Shown here piece by piece: positions 1 through 12,026 of a stretch of DNA of 60,821 bases. Both the position numbers and the translations under genes were made by a program. This DNA comes from Cyanobium sp. C1_MAG_00004 (lineage in GTDB: Bacteria; Cyanobacteriota; Cyanobacteriia; PCC-6307; Cyanobiaceae). Location: NCBI GenBank assembly GCA_027486935.1, contig JAIXOF010000237.1, positions 1 through 60,821 on the forward strand. The letters run 5' to 3'. Within the stretch, counting starts at the first letter, position 1. The number at the start of each line of letters is the position of its first letter. Under the pieces are notes generated by a model. It was not told where the DNA came from, made no database searches, and worked only from the letters and a program-made list of their open reading frames with translations.

Positions 1-24
1 GCACAGCAGCCGAAGCCGCTGTGC
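1..24 (-). terminator. Hairpin downstream of the atp operon
   Basis: Positions 1-7 (GCACAGC) pair with 18-24 (GCTGTGC). On the minus strand the inner part closes with GC/GC around a TTCG tetraloop. It sits directly after the gamma-subunit stop codon, so it could be the operon terminator. The expected T run would lie outside the window, so this is unproven. Confidence 0.5.
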
Positions 25-25
25 A

Positions 26-979
26 TCAAGCCATGGCTGAGGCGCCGCCCACCACTTCCAGGATTTCCTGGGTGATCGCCGCCTGACGGGCCTTGTTGTA
101 ATCAAGGGTCAGGGATTTGGCCAACGCCTTGGCGTTGTCACTGGCATTGTTCATGGCCGTCATACGGCTGGCCAGCTCCGATGCAGCAGCTTCCTGCAGG
201 GCCCGCAACAACTGGTTTTCCAGATAGAGGGGCAGCAGCGCATTCAGCAGCTGATCGGGGCTCTGCTCAAAGACAACGTCTGAAGGCAACGCCGGGGTCT
301 GGTTGGCTGCCGTACCGGCCTCGACCACGAGTTGACCTTCACGGGTGGTGAGCCGGAAGATCTCATCATCCGGGGCGGCAATGCCCTGGGGGTCAAGGGG
401 CAGCAGGGTCTGGGATACGGGCTTGGAACTCACCAGGTTGATGAACTTGGTGTAGATGATCTCGACCCGATCGGTAGCGCCACCAAGAAATTCAGCCAGG
501 ATTTCGTTGGCAATACCCATGGCTTCAGAGGCCTTGGGCACCTGATCGAGGCCCGTGAACGTAGCCCGAATCGTGTACTGGGAGGCGCGATTCTGGAAGT
601 AGGTGATGGCTTTACGGCCGATCAACACCAGATCAACGCTGTAACCCTCAGCCTTCAACTGAGCATGACGCTGCTCAGTGCGCTTGATGATGTTGGCGTT
701 GTAACCACCACAGAGACCGCGATCACCGGTGACGGCGAGCAGGGTGATGGTTTCGACGGGGCGCTCCTCCAGCAGGGGGGCACCCACATCTTCAAAGCGC
801 ATGCGGGACTGGAGGTTTTCCAGGATCCGCGCCAGCCGGTCAGCAAACGGACGGCTGCGCAACACCTGCTCCTGGGCACGACGCACCTTGGCAGCTGCCA
901 CGAGACGCATGGCCTCGGTGATCTTGCGGGTGTTCTTGACCGAGCTGATCCTGTCGCGGATCTCCTTGAGATTGGCCAT
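26..979 (-). CDS. atpG: F0F1 ATP synthase subunit gamma
   Basis: Central rotor stalk of the thylakoid ATP synthase; gene called atpC in older cyanobacterial naming. The 317-residue product starts with the family signature [19 protein letters not shown] and ends with the conserved C-terminal helix ([19 protein letters not shown]). It carries the extra loop around residues 200-235 seen in cyanobacterial and chloroplast gamma. Only one cysteine is present (RGLCGGYN), so the plant thiol-switch cysteine pair is absent, as usual in cyanobacteria. It is the last gene of the minus-strand atp operon, 33 bp after atpA. Confidence 0.98.
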   Translation of the reverse strand: MANLKEIRDRISSVKNTRKITEAMRLVAAAKVRRAQEQVLRSRPFADRLARILENLQSRMRFEDVGAPLLEERPVETITLLAVTGDRGLCGGYNANIIKRTEQRHAQLKAEGYSVDLVLIGRKAITYFQNRASQYTIRATFTGLDQVPKASEAMGIANEILAEFLGGATDRVEIIYTKFINLVSSKPVSQTLLPLDPQGIAAPDDEIFRLTTREGQLVVEAGTAANQTPALPSDVVFEQSPDQLLNALLPLYLENQLLRALQEAAASELASRMTAMNNASDNAKALAKSLTLDYNKARQAAITQEILEVVGGASAMA

Positions 980-1012
980 GGATGGGGATCTCCGAGGGTA
1001 AAAGCGTCAGAT

Positions 1013-3152
<2,140 letters not shown>

Positions 3153-3153
<1 letters not shown>

Positions 3154-3683
3154 CAGGAGTTCCCCAGATTGGCGATGGACGTGTCAAGCAGACGGACCTG
3201 AGCCTCGCTGTCCAGCTTGCCGGGCAACACCTTGAGAGCCTTTTCGATGGCCTGGCGTGCCGCCTCGCGGCGAAGAAGATCAGTGACGCGGGCCGCTTCA
3301 GCATTCAGATCGGCGACGGCCTCCTGCTTGAGCCTCGCCATCTCTTCAATCGTGCGCAACTCGCTATCAGTGCGGATGGCAGCCGCACGGGCCTTGCCAT
3401 CGGCGCGAATTTGCTCGGCCTTGAGCTGAGCCGCGGCGAGGTCCTGCTGGGCCTGGGCCAACGCTGCCGAAGCCTGACTCAAACGCGTTTCCGCATCCTG
3501 AAGCTCAGCCAGGATGGCTGTGCGTCGGCGCTCGAGGATTCCACCGAGAAAACCCCTCAGAAACCAGACCAGGACCCCGATCACGATGACCAGGTTGATC
3601 AGGTTGGTGTCGAGGATGTTGGTGTTGAGGCCGAACCCCCCGCCATGGGCGAACAGGGGCATCGTGGTGAGAAGAGCAATCAT
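3153..3683 (-). CDS. atpF: F0F1 ATP synthase subunit b
   Basis: Peripheral-stalk subunit b: one N-terminal membrane segment (around residues 20-45, [19 protein letters not shown]) followed by a long charged, alanine-rich coiled coil. The 176 residues fit the family. The start overlaps the upstream b' stop by four bases (ATGA), and the stop overlaps the atpH start, so this is a tightly coupled part of the atp operon. Confidence 0.97.
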
Positions 3684-4162
3684 TGGGCTGCCAGGAGACG
3701 GTTGACGATCAGATCACCGAGGCGGTCCGACTCTTTGCTGAGGGCAGCCAAAGCCTGTTCACGCTGCGATTCGATTTCGCGGCGGGCATGATCCCTGGAG
3801 GCATTGGCATCAGCCTGCGCCAGGGCAAGGGCTTCGCGATACAGCTTGTCGACCTCCTGCTCAGCCTCGACGATGAGCTGCTGGGCTTCCTGACGAGCAC
3901 CCTTGAGCTGCTCTGCCAGATCGGCTTCGAGACGTTGCACCTGAGCAAGCTTCTGCTTGGACTCGGTGCGGCTGAGGTTGATGAACCCCTCACGATCCTC
4001 AACGACCCGACCAACCGGACGGAAGAAGAGGGCATTCAGCAAAAAGGTAAGTACAACCACCTGAACTGCCATCAGGGGCAGGGTGGCGTCGAGGTCAAAC
4101 AGACCTCCTTCTGGTGCGCTGGTGGCCGCACCGGCAGTGGCAAGCAGGAGCCAGCTGGTCAT
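3680..4162 (-). CDS. F0F1 ATP synthase subunit b'
   Basis: Second, divergent b-type stalk subunit found in photosynthetic bacteria and plastids (b', atpG in cyanobacterial naming). The 160 residues have a short N-terminus, a membrane segment around residues 28-50 ([19 protein letters not shown]) and the motif [15 protein letters not shown] before a coiled coil. It lies between atpE and atpF and overlaps atpF by four bases. Confidence 0.96.
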   Translation of the reverse strand: MTSWLLLATAGAATSAPEGGLFDLDATLPLMAVQVVVLTFLLNALFFRPVGRVVEDREGFINLSRTESKQKLAQVQRLEADLAEQLKGARQEAQQLIVEAEQEVDKLYREALALAQADANASRDHARREIESQREQALAALSKESDRLGDLIVNRLLAAQ

Positions 4163-4308
4163 CGCAGGAGAGCGCTGGAGGTTGGTGGATTCATCAGCGG
4201 ATCAGGGAGATCCGCAAGCTGTGAATCGGCAGCAGGGGCATCCGCGTGGCGGTGCCCCCATCAGCTGGGGAGATCAGGCCTCGAGAAGGCGACCTCCCCG
4301 GTCCGAAA

Positions 4309-4713
<405 letters not shown>

Positions 4714-4729
4714 TCAGCTGACGATCGGA

Positions 4730-5458
4730 TCAGTGGTGCTCTTCGTGGACAGCCTCACCGATGTAGTTAGCGGCGAGGGTCGCAAAGATCAGGGCCTGGA
4801 TCGCACTGGTGAACAGGCCCAGGAACATGGCCGGCAGGGGAACGATGACCGGCACCAAAAACGCCAGCACCCCCACCACCAGTTCATCGGCAAGGATGTT
4901 GCCGAACAGACGGAAGGACAGTGAAAGCGGCTTGGTGAAATCTTCGATGATCTTGAACGGGAGCATGATCGGGGTTGGCTCCACGTAGTACTCGAAGTAA
5001 CGGAGGCCCTTGCGGCTCAATCCCGCGTAGAAATAAGACAGTGAGACAAGCAACGCCATCGCCACGGTTGTGTTGATGTCGGCCGTGGGAGCCCCGAGTT
5101 CACCATTGGGAATCTCGATCAACTTCCAGGGGATCAGGGCGCCTCCCCAGTTGCACACGAAGATGAACAGGAAGAGGGTACCGATGAAAGGAAGCCAATC
5201 GCGGTAAGCCTTTTCACCAATCTGCTCGCGGGCCAGATCGCGGATGTAGGTCCACAGAAACTCGAGCAGGTTCTGAACACCTTGCGGGTCGCGCTTCATC
5301 GAGCGGGTACCCACCACAACCAAGGCAAGCAGGGCCCCGATGACCACCCACGAACTCAGAAAAACCTGGCCGTGGAGATGGAAATTGCCGAGATGCCAGT
5401 AGAACTGTTTGCCGACTTCCAACTCGGCGAGGGGAAGCAACTGAGGCAGCGGAACCAT
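4730..5458 (-). CDS. atpB: F0F1 ATP synthase subunit a
   Basis: Membrane stator subunit that forms the proton half-channels against the c-ring (atpI in cyanobacterial naming). The 242 residues contain five or six hydrophobic segments. Family motifs include [15 protein letters not shown], which carries the essential arginine region, and a C-terminal helix ending in [12 protein letters not shown]. It starts 14 bp after the atp1 stop. Confidence 0.97.
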   Translation of the reverse strand: MVPLPQLLPLAELEVGKQFYWHLGNFHLHGQVFLSSWVVIGALLALVVVGTRSMKRDPQGVQNLLEFLWTYIRDLAREQIGEKAYRDWLPFIGTLFLFIFVCNWGGALIPWKLIEIPNGELGAPTADINTTVAMALLVSLSYFYAGLSRKGLRYFEYYVEPTPIMLPFKIIEDFTKPLSLSFRLFGNILADELVVGVLAFLVPVIVPLPAMFLGLFTSAIQALIFATLAANYIGEAVHEEHH

Positions 5459-5472
5459 GGGGTCTGGGTGGT

Positions 5473-5808
5473 TCAGGGGGCAAGGAACGCCTGCAGCAAC
5501 AGCGCAGGCTTGTACAGCACAAATCCAGCTAGGGCTGGCAGGAGCTGCAGAGCGGGGACACGGGCACAGACGATGACCAGCAATGCCGGGACCAGAATCT
5601 GAAACCGGCCGACAGAACGGGAATCAGTTCCCAACCTGGCGACGCTGCGGGCCAGTAAACGCAAATAGAGCAATCCACAGCTGGCTCCGAAGAGCAGACT
5701 GCAGGCCGCCACACTCCCAAATCGAAGCCAGGTGAGCAGGCTCACCAGAGCCGACAGGGCCAGGGTCGCCAGCAACAGCCTTCGCTGCAGACGTTGGTAG
5801 TCCTCCAT
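5473..5808 (-). CDS. ATP synthase protein I-like membrane protein (Atp1)
   Basis: First gene of the atp operon, the usual place of atp1 in cyanobacteria, where the product assists c-ring assembly. Starting at the internal ATG (5808) gives 111 residues, [19 protein letters not shown] onward, with about four hydrophobic segments. The frame stays open upstream to a TTG at 5955 (160 residues), but that extension is polar and looks unconserved. Identification rests on position, size and topology. Confidence 0.8.
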   Translation of the reverse strand: MEDYQRLQRRLLLATLALSALVSLLTWLRFGSVAACSLLFGASCGLLYLRLLARSVARLGTDSRSVGRFQILVPALLVIVCARVPALQLLPALAGFVLYKPALLLQAFLAP

Positions 5809-5968
5809 TGGACTGGAGGCCGCCACGTCAGCCGCATCGGCCGGCACGGTGCCCGGCGTGGAGCCGGTGTCAGCGGCCAGGGTTGCCTGCAAGCTTGCCC
5901 GGTGCGAAAAGCGCGCGGAATCTATCACGGAGACCCCAGAGCGCAGTTGCCCCAAGCCGTTTCAGCTG

Positions 5969-7180
5969 TCAGGCCCCAACCGCTCGCAACAACAACACCC
6001 GCTGCTTCAAGAGCTGCCTGGCGCGACCGCAACGCTCGGCAGCATCCTGATCCAGGGGCAGGGCTGCAAGGGGCAGCCCGGGATGCTGGTCCCAGGCCTG
6101 CAGCAGCGCCAGATCACCGGTCTCGAGCGTCAGGGGCATCAGGTCGGGGCCGAACAGCTCGGTCGAAGGCCAGCCCCAGAGGCAGCGGTTGCGCTCGCCA
6201 TGCGCCTGCAGCAGAACCCCATCCTGGCTCCAGTCGGGAGGGGAGACCTGGCCCTTGGTCAGAAAAAACTCCAGATGACTGATGTCGGGGTCCAGCTCCT
6301 CGACCAGGCGCCAGCGCTCCAAATCACCCAATCCCATGGCCCGCTCGAGCAAGTCGCCCTGCAGCAGGCGGGCCGGGTTCCAGACCTCCGGATTGGAGAA
6401 GCCGGCAAACGTCAGACCACTGCCAGCAACGAAGGCCAGCAGACGTTCGATCGAATAGCTGCACTCCTGCGGATGCAGGTACATGTCGGCAAAATTGGCG
6501 TCCGCCGTCGTGTCCAGGGCCCAGCGCTGCTGGTGATGGCGGCGCAAACGGTTCGTCTCGGGGAGGGTGGCGAACAGCTCTCGCCCCAACCGCAGCCCCT
6601 CGGCGCCGGTGCCGACCCCCAGCAGATTGAGGGCTCGCTGGGTGCGCTGAATCTCCCAACGGCCCCCATCGGCGTACAGAAACAGATGCAGCACCCCGCC
6701 GGGGCGCAACCGCGCAGCCAGGGCTTCGAGGCCCGCCTCGGGCTGGTGCAGGTGATGAAGCACACCGACCGAGTTGATGTAATCGAACGAACCTTCACCG
6801 TCCAGATCCAGGAGGCTGCGCTGCTCGATGCGCAGATCCTGAACCTGGTGGGCAGCCCCCGAACGGCGGCAGCGCTCGCGTGCCACCGCCAGAGCACCGG
6901 CACTGATGTCCACCGCCAACACGCTGCTGCCGGGATTGAGATGGCAGAGGTAATCGCTGCTGACACCGGTGCCGCAGCCGGCATCGAGGATCCGCCAGCG
7001 GCGGGGAGCCCCATCCGCGGGAAGGCAGCCGTGGACGAAAGCCCAGGCGCTGTCGACGCACCAACGCCAGTTGTATCCCGGGGGTGGGCCGTCCTGAAGC
7101 GGATCCCCCGGATAGGGGAATCGGTCATAGAACGCGCTCACCACAGGTGTGGCGGCATCGCTGGGAAGGGCAGGCGGCAC
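5969..7180 (-). CDS. Class I SAM-dependent methyltransferase
   Basis: A 403-residue protein with a central Rossmann methyltransferase fold. Motif I is ILDAGCGTGVSSDYL near residue 67, followed by an acidic strand end (VLAVDIS) and NSVGVLHHL. The N-terminus (SAFYDRFPYPGDPL) resembles cyanobacterial methyltransferases with a YDxFPYP motif. The long C-terminal part has no domain I can name, and the substrate is unknown. The start is a GTG at 7180. The gene follows the atp genes' direction upstream of atp1 and diverges from apcE. Confidence 0.85.
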   Translation of the reverse strand: MPPALPSDAATPVVSAFYDRFPYPGDPLQDGPPPGYNWRWCVDSAWAFVHGCLPADGAPRRWRILDAGCGTGVSSDYLCHLNPGSSVLAVDISAGALAVARERCRRSGAAHQVQDLRIEQRSLLDLDGEGSFDYINSVGVLHHLHQPEAGLEALAARLRPGGVLHLFLYADGGRWEIQRTQRALNLLGVGTGAEGLRLGRELFATLPETNRLRRHHQQRWALDTTADANFADMYLHPQECSYSIERLLAFVAGSGLTFAGFSNPEVWNPARLLQGDLLERAMGLGDLERWRLVEELDPDISHLEFFLTKGQVSPPDWSQDGVLLQAHGERNRCLWGWPSTELFGPDLMPLTLETGDLALLQAWDQHPGLPLAALPLDQDAAERCGRARQLLKQRVLLLRAVGA

Positions 7181-7220
7181 AACGTTGATGCTGTTGCCGG
7201 CGAGCTTTTCATGGAACCCC

Positions 7221-7239
7221 GCCCGGAAACGGACCGGGC
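7221..7239 (+). promoter_or_regulatory. Inverted repeat in the apcE upstream region
   Basis: Perfect 6-bp stem GCCCGG (7221-7226) with CCGGGC (7234-7239) and a 7-base loop, about 80 bp upstream of the apcE start in the 136-bp divergent region between the methyltransferase gene and apcE. It may be an operator or a leader hairpin; nothing else supports a role. Confidence 0.3.
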
Positions 7240-7316
7240 TGCAAACATTTGTTCATGCGCTCCCGGTGGGCCTTGGGGCCAGCCGTAACGTGTCCCAGCC
7301 CGGTTCGCTCCTGTCA

Positions 7317-10300
7317 ATGACCGTGACCGCCAGCAGCGGCAGCCCCAGGGTCAGCCCCCAGCGCTACGACACCCTGCCGCTCTCCAGCGTCCGTCAGGCC
7401 GAACAACAGGATCGTTTTCCAGACCGGGGTGAACTCGACAACCTGGTCACCTTCTTTCAGAGCGGCAACCTGCGGGTTGAGGCCGCTCGCCGGCTGTCAG
7501 CCAATGCCACCGCGATCGTGGCCAAGGCTGCCAACCGCATCTTTGCCGGTGGAACCCCGCTCTCGTACCTGGATCTGCCCGAGAGCGCCGCGGCCGATGC
7601 TTCGGCAACCCCTCTGGCTGCGGACGAAGCTGCCTTTGCCCAATCGGTGCAGACGTTCAGCGGCACCGCAGCCAGTGGCGGCGGCAATTTTCTGACCCGC
7701 CTGCTCGAAGGTGCCGGCGGCGACGCCGATGTGCGCGTGATCCTGCCGACCGGGTTCAGCCCGATCAGCGTGGCCCGTTACGGCAATGACCGGATGCGCA
7801 AGTCACTGCGCGACATGGCGTGGTTCCTGCGCTATGTCGGCTACGCGGTGGTTGCCGGCGATCCCAGCATCCTGGCGGTCAACACCCGTGGCCTGCGCGA
7901 CGTTCTCGAGAAGGCCTGTTCCCTGGCTGCCACCAACGTGGCGCTGCAGGAGATGCGTGCCGCATCTGCCGCCCTGTTCAAGGACCAGCCCCAGGCCCGC
8001 CAGCTGGTGATCGATTGCTTCAACGTGCTGCTGCAGGAGCTGGCGGTGCCGATGCCGTCGACCCGCCAGCGTCTCGGCAGCCCCGTCAACCAGGGTCTGC
8101 AGCTGCCCGCCACCTATGCCCTGGCCGCCGAAGGTCGCCAGCGCTACGTGATGAAACCCCGCATGAGCGGGGCCCAGAAGGCCGAGGTGATCCGTGCTGC
8201 CTACCGGCAGGTGTTCGAGCGCGACATCGCCAAGGCCTACAGCCAGACTCCCTGTCCGGTCGAAGCCACCCAGGTGCGCCAGGGCGACATCTCGATGCGC
8301 GAATTCATCCGTGCCCTGGGCCGCAGCAAGGAGTACCGCAACCAGTTCTATGCGCGCTTCTCCAACAGCCGCGCGGTCGAGCTGGCCTTCCGCCATTTCC
8401 TCGGCAGGGGCATCAGTTCGCGCGAAGAGTTCACCTACTACTTCGACATCGTCTCAGCCCAGGGCCTGCCCGGCCTGGTCGACTGCCTGGTGAACTCGAT
8501 CGAGTACGCCCGGGTGTTCGGTGAAGAGACGGTGCCCTACTTGCGAGACCTGGGCGAAGAGGCCCAGGAGAGTGCCGGATGGGGATCAAACCGCAAGCTG
8601 TTCCGCTTCAGCGCTCCGTTTGAAGGGGCACCCCAGTACGTCACTCTCTACGCCTCTTACCGTCAGGCCTTCCCTGATCAACATGCCTACGGCGGCGGCA
8701 ATGACCCGCTGGCACTGAACTACGGAGCGATCTTTCCATCGGGTACCGCTTCGGTGGCCACCCGCCCGGCTCCGGTTCCCTACGACAGCCGCAGGATTCT
8801 GATCGGCAATGGCATCGCCCAGCCCGGGCAGATGGACAGCCCCCAGTTCCGTTCAGCCCAACCCCGTCGGGTCGGCCCCAGGGTGGTTCGACTTCAGCAG
8901 ATCGCCACCGGGGGCAATTCAGTGCCCCGCCGCAGCGGTCAGCCCAGTGTTCGCAACACCGAAGCCAGCACCCAGGCGGTGATCCGCGCCGTCTATGCCC
9001 AGGTTCTGGGCAACGCTGGCTACGCCGGAGAGCGCAACACCGTCGCCGAGATCAAGCTGGAGAACGGCGACATCTGCCTGCGCGATTTCGTGCGCCAGGT
9101 GGCCCGCAGCGATGCCTTCCGGCGCCGTTACTGGAGCGGTCTATACATCACCAAGGCGATCGAGGTGATGCATCGGCGTCTGCTGGGCAGGCCCACCTTT
9201 GGCCGCTGGGAAATCGATGCCTACTTCGACACCGCCGCCCGCAAGGGTTTCTATGGCGTCGTCGAGGCCATGCTGAACAGCCGCGAGTACACCAGCTGCT
9301 TTGGCGAGGACACCGTCCCCTACGAGCGCTTCATCACCCCTGCCGACCGCAATGCACGCCGGGTCCCGGCGCTGCGCAGCCGCTTCAACCCGGGCGCCTA
9401 TGCCGACCCGGCCAGGGTGCGGCCTGATGTCAGTGCCGGCCAGCAGCTCAGGACCACCGGTGATCTCACCGACCGCAACCTGCCCAACCAGCGGCGGGTG
9501 ATCGTGGGCGGCTGGTCAGCCAAGCTCAGCGGCGGCCAGGTCCAACCCAAGCCCCAGGCCACGACCAATGGTCCCGCCAGCATCCGTGAGCTGCCGCTGC
9601 CAAGCCGCCGCTGGCGTCCCACGGGCACACCCCAATGGCGCGGCGCCCCGACCACCACGGGCCCGGCTCCCACTCTGGGTCAACCTCTTGTCCAGGCTGG
9701 AGGCTGGAGCGCCACGGTCAGCAGCGGTGCAACCGGGCTCGCCCGCCAACCCGGTCAGGCCATGGTCTCGGCCCTGAAACCGGCCCAGCCCCAAGGGTTT
9801 TCCCGTCGCCGCAGCCTCGGCAAGTCGATCCAACTTCCCGCTGGTGCCACCACCGCCCAGGTTCAGGCAGCCATCGATGCGGCCTACCGGCAGCTGTTGA
9901 ACAGAGTGCCCCTGGCCGCTGAACGCCTGGGCGATGCCGAGTCACAACTGCGCGATGGACAGCTGAGCATGGCCGGCTTCATCGCCAGAGTGGCCACCAG
10001 TGACCTGTTTACCCAGCGCCTCAACCGCATGGCCCCGCTGCGGGCCGCTGCCGCAGCCTCCCTTGCCCTGCTTGGTCGGGCCGCTCAGCCTGCCGAAACC
10101 AGCCGTTTTCTGTCACTGCGGGTCCGGTCTGGTTTGCGGACCGCGATCGAGGACTTGCTCAACAGCGCCGAGTATGGTCAGTCCTTCGGACAGGATCAGG
10201 TCCCTTACCTCAAGGGCATGAACACAGCCGATGGCATCCCCCTGAGCACGGTCAATCGCACCGCCAGCCTTTACAGCGGCAATGGAGGTCTGACACCGAA

Positions 10301-10319
10301 GCCCAACGGCGCCATCTGA
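7317..10319 (+). CDS. apcE: Phycobilisome core-membrane linker (LCM)
   Basis: Organises the allophycocyanin core, anchors it to the thylakoid and acts as a terminal emitter. I start it at ATG 7317 (MTVTASSGSPRVSPQRYDTL), giving 1000 residues; the open frame upstream is not family-like. An N-terminal phycobiliprotein-like domain spans about residues 20-245, with Cys201 (LEKACSLAATNVAL) as the likely bilin attachment site. Three linker repeats follow, at about 284-412, 550-672 and 844-968, separated by basic proline/glycine-rich arms. Three repeats are expected for a three-cylinder core. A terminator follows the gene. Confidence 0.97.
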   Translation: MTVTASSGSPRVSPQRYDTLPLSSVRQAEQQDRFPDRGELDNLVTFFQSGNLRVEAARRLSANATAIVAKAANRIFAGGTPLSYLDLPESAAADASATPLAADEAAFAQSVQTFSGTAASGGGNFLTRLLEGAGGDADVRVILPTGFSPISVARYGNDRMRKSLRDMAWFLRYVGYAVVAGDPSILAVNTRGLRDVLEKACSLAATNVALQEMRAASAALFKDQPQARQLVIDCFNVLLQELAVPMPSTRQRLGSPVNQGLQLPATYALAAEGRQRYVMKPRMSGAQKAEVIRAAYRQVFERDIAKAYSQTPCPVEATQVRQGDISMREFIRALGRSKEYRNQFYARFSNSRAVELAFRHFLGRGISSREEFTYYFDIVSAQGLPGLVDCLVNSIEYARVFGEETVPYLRDLGEEAQESAGWGSNRKLFRFSAPFEGAPQYVTLYASYRQAFPDQHAYGGGNDPLALNYGAIFPSGTASVATRPAPVPYDSRRILIGNGIAQPGQMDSPQFRSAQPRRVGPRVVRLQQIATGGNSVPRRSGQPSVRNTEASTQAVIRAVYAQVLGNAGYAGERNTVAEIKLENGDICLRDFVRQVARSDAFRRRYWSGLYITKAIEVMHRRLLGRPTFGRWEIDAYFDTAARKGFYGVVEAMLNSREYTSCFGEDTVPYERFITPADRNARRVPALRSRFNPGAYADPARVRPDVSAGQQLRTTGDLTDRNLPNQRRVIVGGWSAKLSGGQVQPKPQATTNGPASIRELPLPSRRWRPTGTPQWRGAPTTTGPAPTLGQPLVQAGGWSATVSSGATGLARQPGQAMVSALKPAQPQGFSRRRSLGKSIQLPAGATTAQVQAAIDAAYRQLLNRVPLAAERLGDAESQLRDGQLSMAGFIARVATSDLFTQRLNRMAPLRAAAAASLALLGRAAQPAETSRFLSLRVRSGLRTAIEDLLNSAEYGQSFGQDQVPYLKGMNTADGIPLSTVNRTASLYSGNGGLTPKPNGAI

Positions 10320-10368
10320 ACCAGCTGCAGGATCCAAACCTGCAACGTCACAACACGGCCTCACCAGC

Positions 10369-10410
10369 AACCATCCCTGAAACAAATTTTCAGGGGTGGT
10401 TTTTGTTGTT
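10369..10410 (+). terminator. Rho-independent terminator after apcE
   Basis: A 14-bp stem (10369-10382 with 10088 replaced by its true partner 10088 excluded: the 3' arm is 10388-10401) with one G-T wobble and a 5-base loop, followed by a T-rich run (TTTTGTTGTT region). It lies 50 bp after the apcE stop and separates apcE from apcABC transcription. Confidence 0.85.
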
Positions 10411-10703
10411 GGGTGGACGAAATTGCAGGCATCGATTGTCACACGCTGCAATGAGGAGCACAGTCATTCAGGCCTGCGAATCAACCAGCTTCTGAGCTGG
10501 GACAAGACGGGACCCTGGCCAGCAAAATCCCTTGCGCGCCAAGGGCTCTGACGAACAAAGGGGCCGTGAAGAACTGTTACCGCCGGCAGGGGGAGTGGTG
10601 GGCTCTGCCACAGAATGATTCGGCGATCGGGAACACCGATCCTCCCTTACCCACCGGATACCGGTCTCCGTCAAGGTGACCGCTTGTTTCGAGGCAGAAC
10701 TGC
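10411..10703 (+). promoter_or_regulatory. Upstream region and structured leader of apcA
   Basis: This 293-bp gene-free stretch must contain the apcABC promoter, though I cannot pick out a convincing -35/-10 pair. It holds four short perfect inverted repeats: CCAGCT/AGCTGG (10485-10500), CCCTTG/CAAGGG (10529-10545), GATCGG/CCGATC (10625-10641) and ACCGG/CCGGT (10653-10665). The last two lie close to the apcA start and would be in the mRNA leader. A GAGG ribosome-binding sequence lies about nine bases before the apcA ATG. Confidence 0.5.
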
Positions 10704-11189
10704 ATGAGCATCGTCTCCAACTCGATCATCAACGCGGACGCCGAAGCCCGCTATCTCAGCCCTGGCGAACTCGACCAGATCAAATCGTTCGTGGCTGCCG
10801 GCCAGCGCCGTGTGCGCGTCGCCCAGGTCCTGAGCGAGAGTCGCGAACGCATCGTCAAGACCGCAGGCGGAGCTCTGTTCCAGAAGCGCCCCGATGTCAT
10901 CTCCCCTGGCGGCAATGCCTACGGCGAGGAAATGACCGCGTCCTGCCTGCGGGACATGGACTATTACCTCCGCCTTGTGACCTACGGATTGGTTGCGGGT
11001 GATGTCACCCCGATCGAAGAGATCGGCATCATCGGCGCCAAGGAGATGTACCGCTCCCTGGGCACTCCCCTCGAGGCAATGGCCGAGTCCGTTCGTGAAA
11101 TGAAGAACGTGGCCATGGGCCTGCTGACCGGTGCCGATGCTGAGGAAGCCGGTTTCTACTTCGACTACGTGGTCGGCGCCCTCTCCTGA
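10704..11189 (+). CDS. apcA: Allophycocyanin alpha subunit
   Basis: Red-absorbing phycobiliprotein of the phycobilisome core. The 161 residues ([19 protein letters not shown]) match the family length. The chromophore-binding cysteine is in the conserved segment [14 protein letters not shown] near residue 81. It is the first gene of apcA-apcB-apcC, with 43 bp to apcB. Confidence 0.98.
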   Translation: MSIVSNSIINADAEARYLSPGELDQIKSFVAAGQRRVRVAQVLSESRERIVKTAGGALFQKRPDVISPGGNAYGEEMTASCLRDMDYYLRLVTYGLVAGDVTPIEEIGIIGAKEMYRSLGTPLEAMAESVREMKNVAMGLLTGADAEEAGFYFDYVVGALS

Positions 11190-11232
11190 GGCTGCACGCT
11201 CCCCTTCCTTACAACGCCTAACAGCAGAACTC

Positions 11233-11721
11233 ATGCAAGACGCCATCACCAACGTCATCAATCAGGCCGACGTTCAGGGCCTGTATCTTGACGGTTCCGC
11301 CATGGGCCGCCTCGAGCAGTACTTCGCCAGTGGCGAACTGCGGGTTCGGGCTGCAGCCACCATCAGCGCCAATGCCTCGGCCATCATCAAAGACGCCGTT
11401 GCCAAGTCGCTCCTGTATTCGGACATCACCCGTCCGGGCGGCAACATGTACACCACCCGTCGCTATGCAGCCTGCATCCGCGACCTGGACTACTACCTGC
11501 GCTACGCCACCTACGCCATGCTGGCTGGTGACACCTCGATCCTCGACGAGCGCGTCCTGAACGGCCTCAAGGAGACCTACAACTCCCTGGGCGTTCCCAT
11601 CGGCGCCACTGTGCAGTCGATCCAGGCCATGAAGGAAAGCACCGCTTCCCTGGTTGGTCCTGATGCCGGTCGTGAAATGGCCGTCTACTTCGACTACATC
11701 TGCTCCGGGCTCGGCAACTGA
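11233..11721 (+). CDS. apcB: Allophycocyanin beta subunit
   Basis: Partner of ApcA in the alpha-beta monomer that builds core trimers. The ATG at 11233 gives 162 residues starting [16 protein letters not shown], the family start; the frame extends further upstream but inside apcA. The chromophore cysteine is in [17 protein letters not shown] near residue 81. It is followed 29 bp later by apcC. Confidence 0.98.
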   Translation: MQDAITNVINQADVQGLYLDGSAMGRLEQYFASGELRVRAAATISANASAIIKDAVAKSLLYSDITRPGGNMYTTRRYAACIRDLDYYLRYATYAMLAGDTSILDERVLNGLKETYNSLGVPIGATVQSIQAMKESTASLVGPDAGREMAVYFDYICSGLGN

Positions 11722-11750
11722 GCGCCGCACACTCTGTTTGAGGATTATCC

Positions 11751-11951
11751 ATGCGGCTCTTTAAAGTCACGGCCTGCATCCCCTGCCCCGAAAAGGTGCG
11801 CAGCCAGCGTGAGCTTCAGAACACCTACTTCACCAAGTGGGTTCCCTACGAAAGCTGGTTCGCTGAGCAACAGCGAATCATGAAGCAGGGGGGCAAGATC
11901 CTCAAAGTCGAATTGGTCACCGGTCGTCGTCAGCAAAGCTGTGGCAACTGA
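11751..11951 (+). CDS. apcC: Allophycocyanin small core linker (LC 7.8)
   Basis: A 66-residue linker that caps the central cavity of allophycocyanin trimers. Its features are the start MRLFKVTACIPCPEKVRSQR, the conserved ELQNTYFTKWVPYESWFAEQ and a basic C-terminus, VTGRRQQSCGN. A GAGGA ribosome-binding sequence lies six bases upstream. It is the last gene of the apcABC operon and is followed by a strong terminator. Confidence 0.97.
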   Translation: MRLFKVTACIPCPEKVRSQRELQNTYFTKWVPYESWFAEQQRIMKQGGKILKVELVTGRRQQSCGN

Positions 11952-11974
11952 TCCAAGTTCGTTTTGAACACCAG

Positions 11975-11998
11975 GACCCGGCTCTGCCGGGTCTTTTT
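11975..11998 (+). terminator. Rho-independent terminator after apcC
   Basis: Perfect 8-bp GC-rich stem GACCCGGC (11975-11982) with GCCGGGTC (11986-11993), a 3-base loop and a run of five T (11994-11998), starting 24 bp after the apcC stop. Because the hairpin falls in the upstream open frame of the next gene, it supports a later start for ftsW. Confidence 0.95.
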
Positions 11999-12026
11999 GT
12001 GTCTGCCCCTCGACAAGGGAGCCGCC

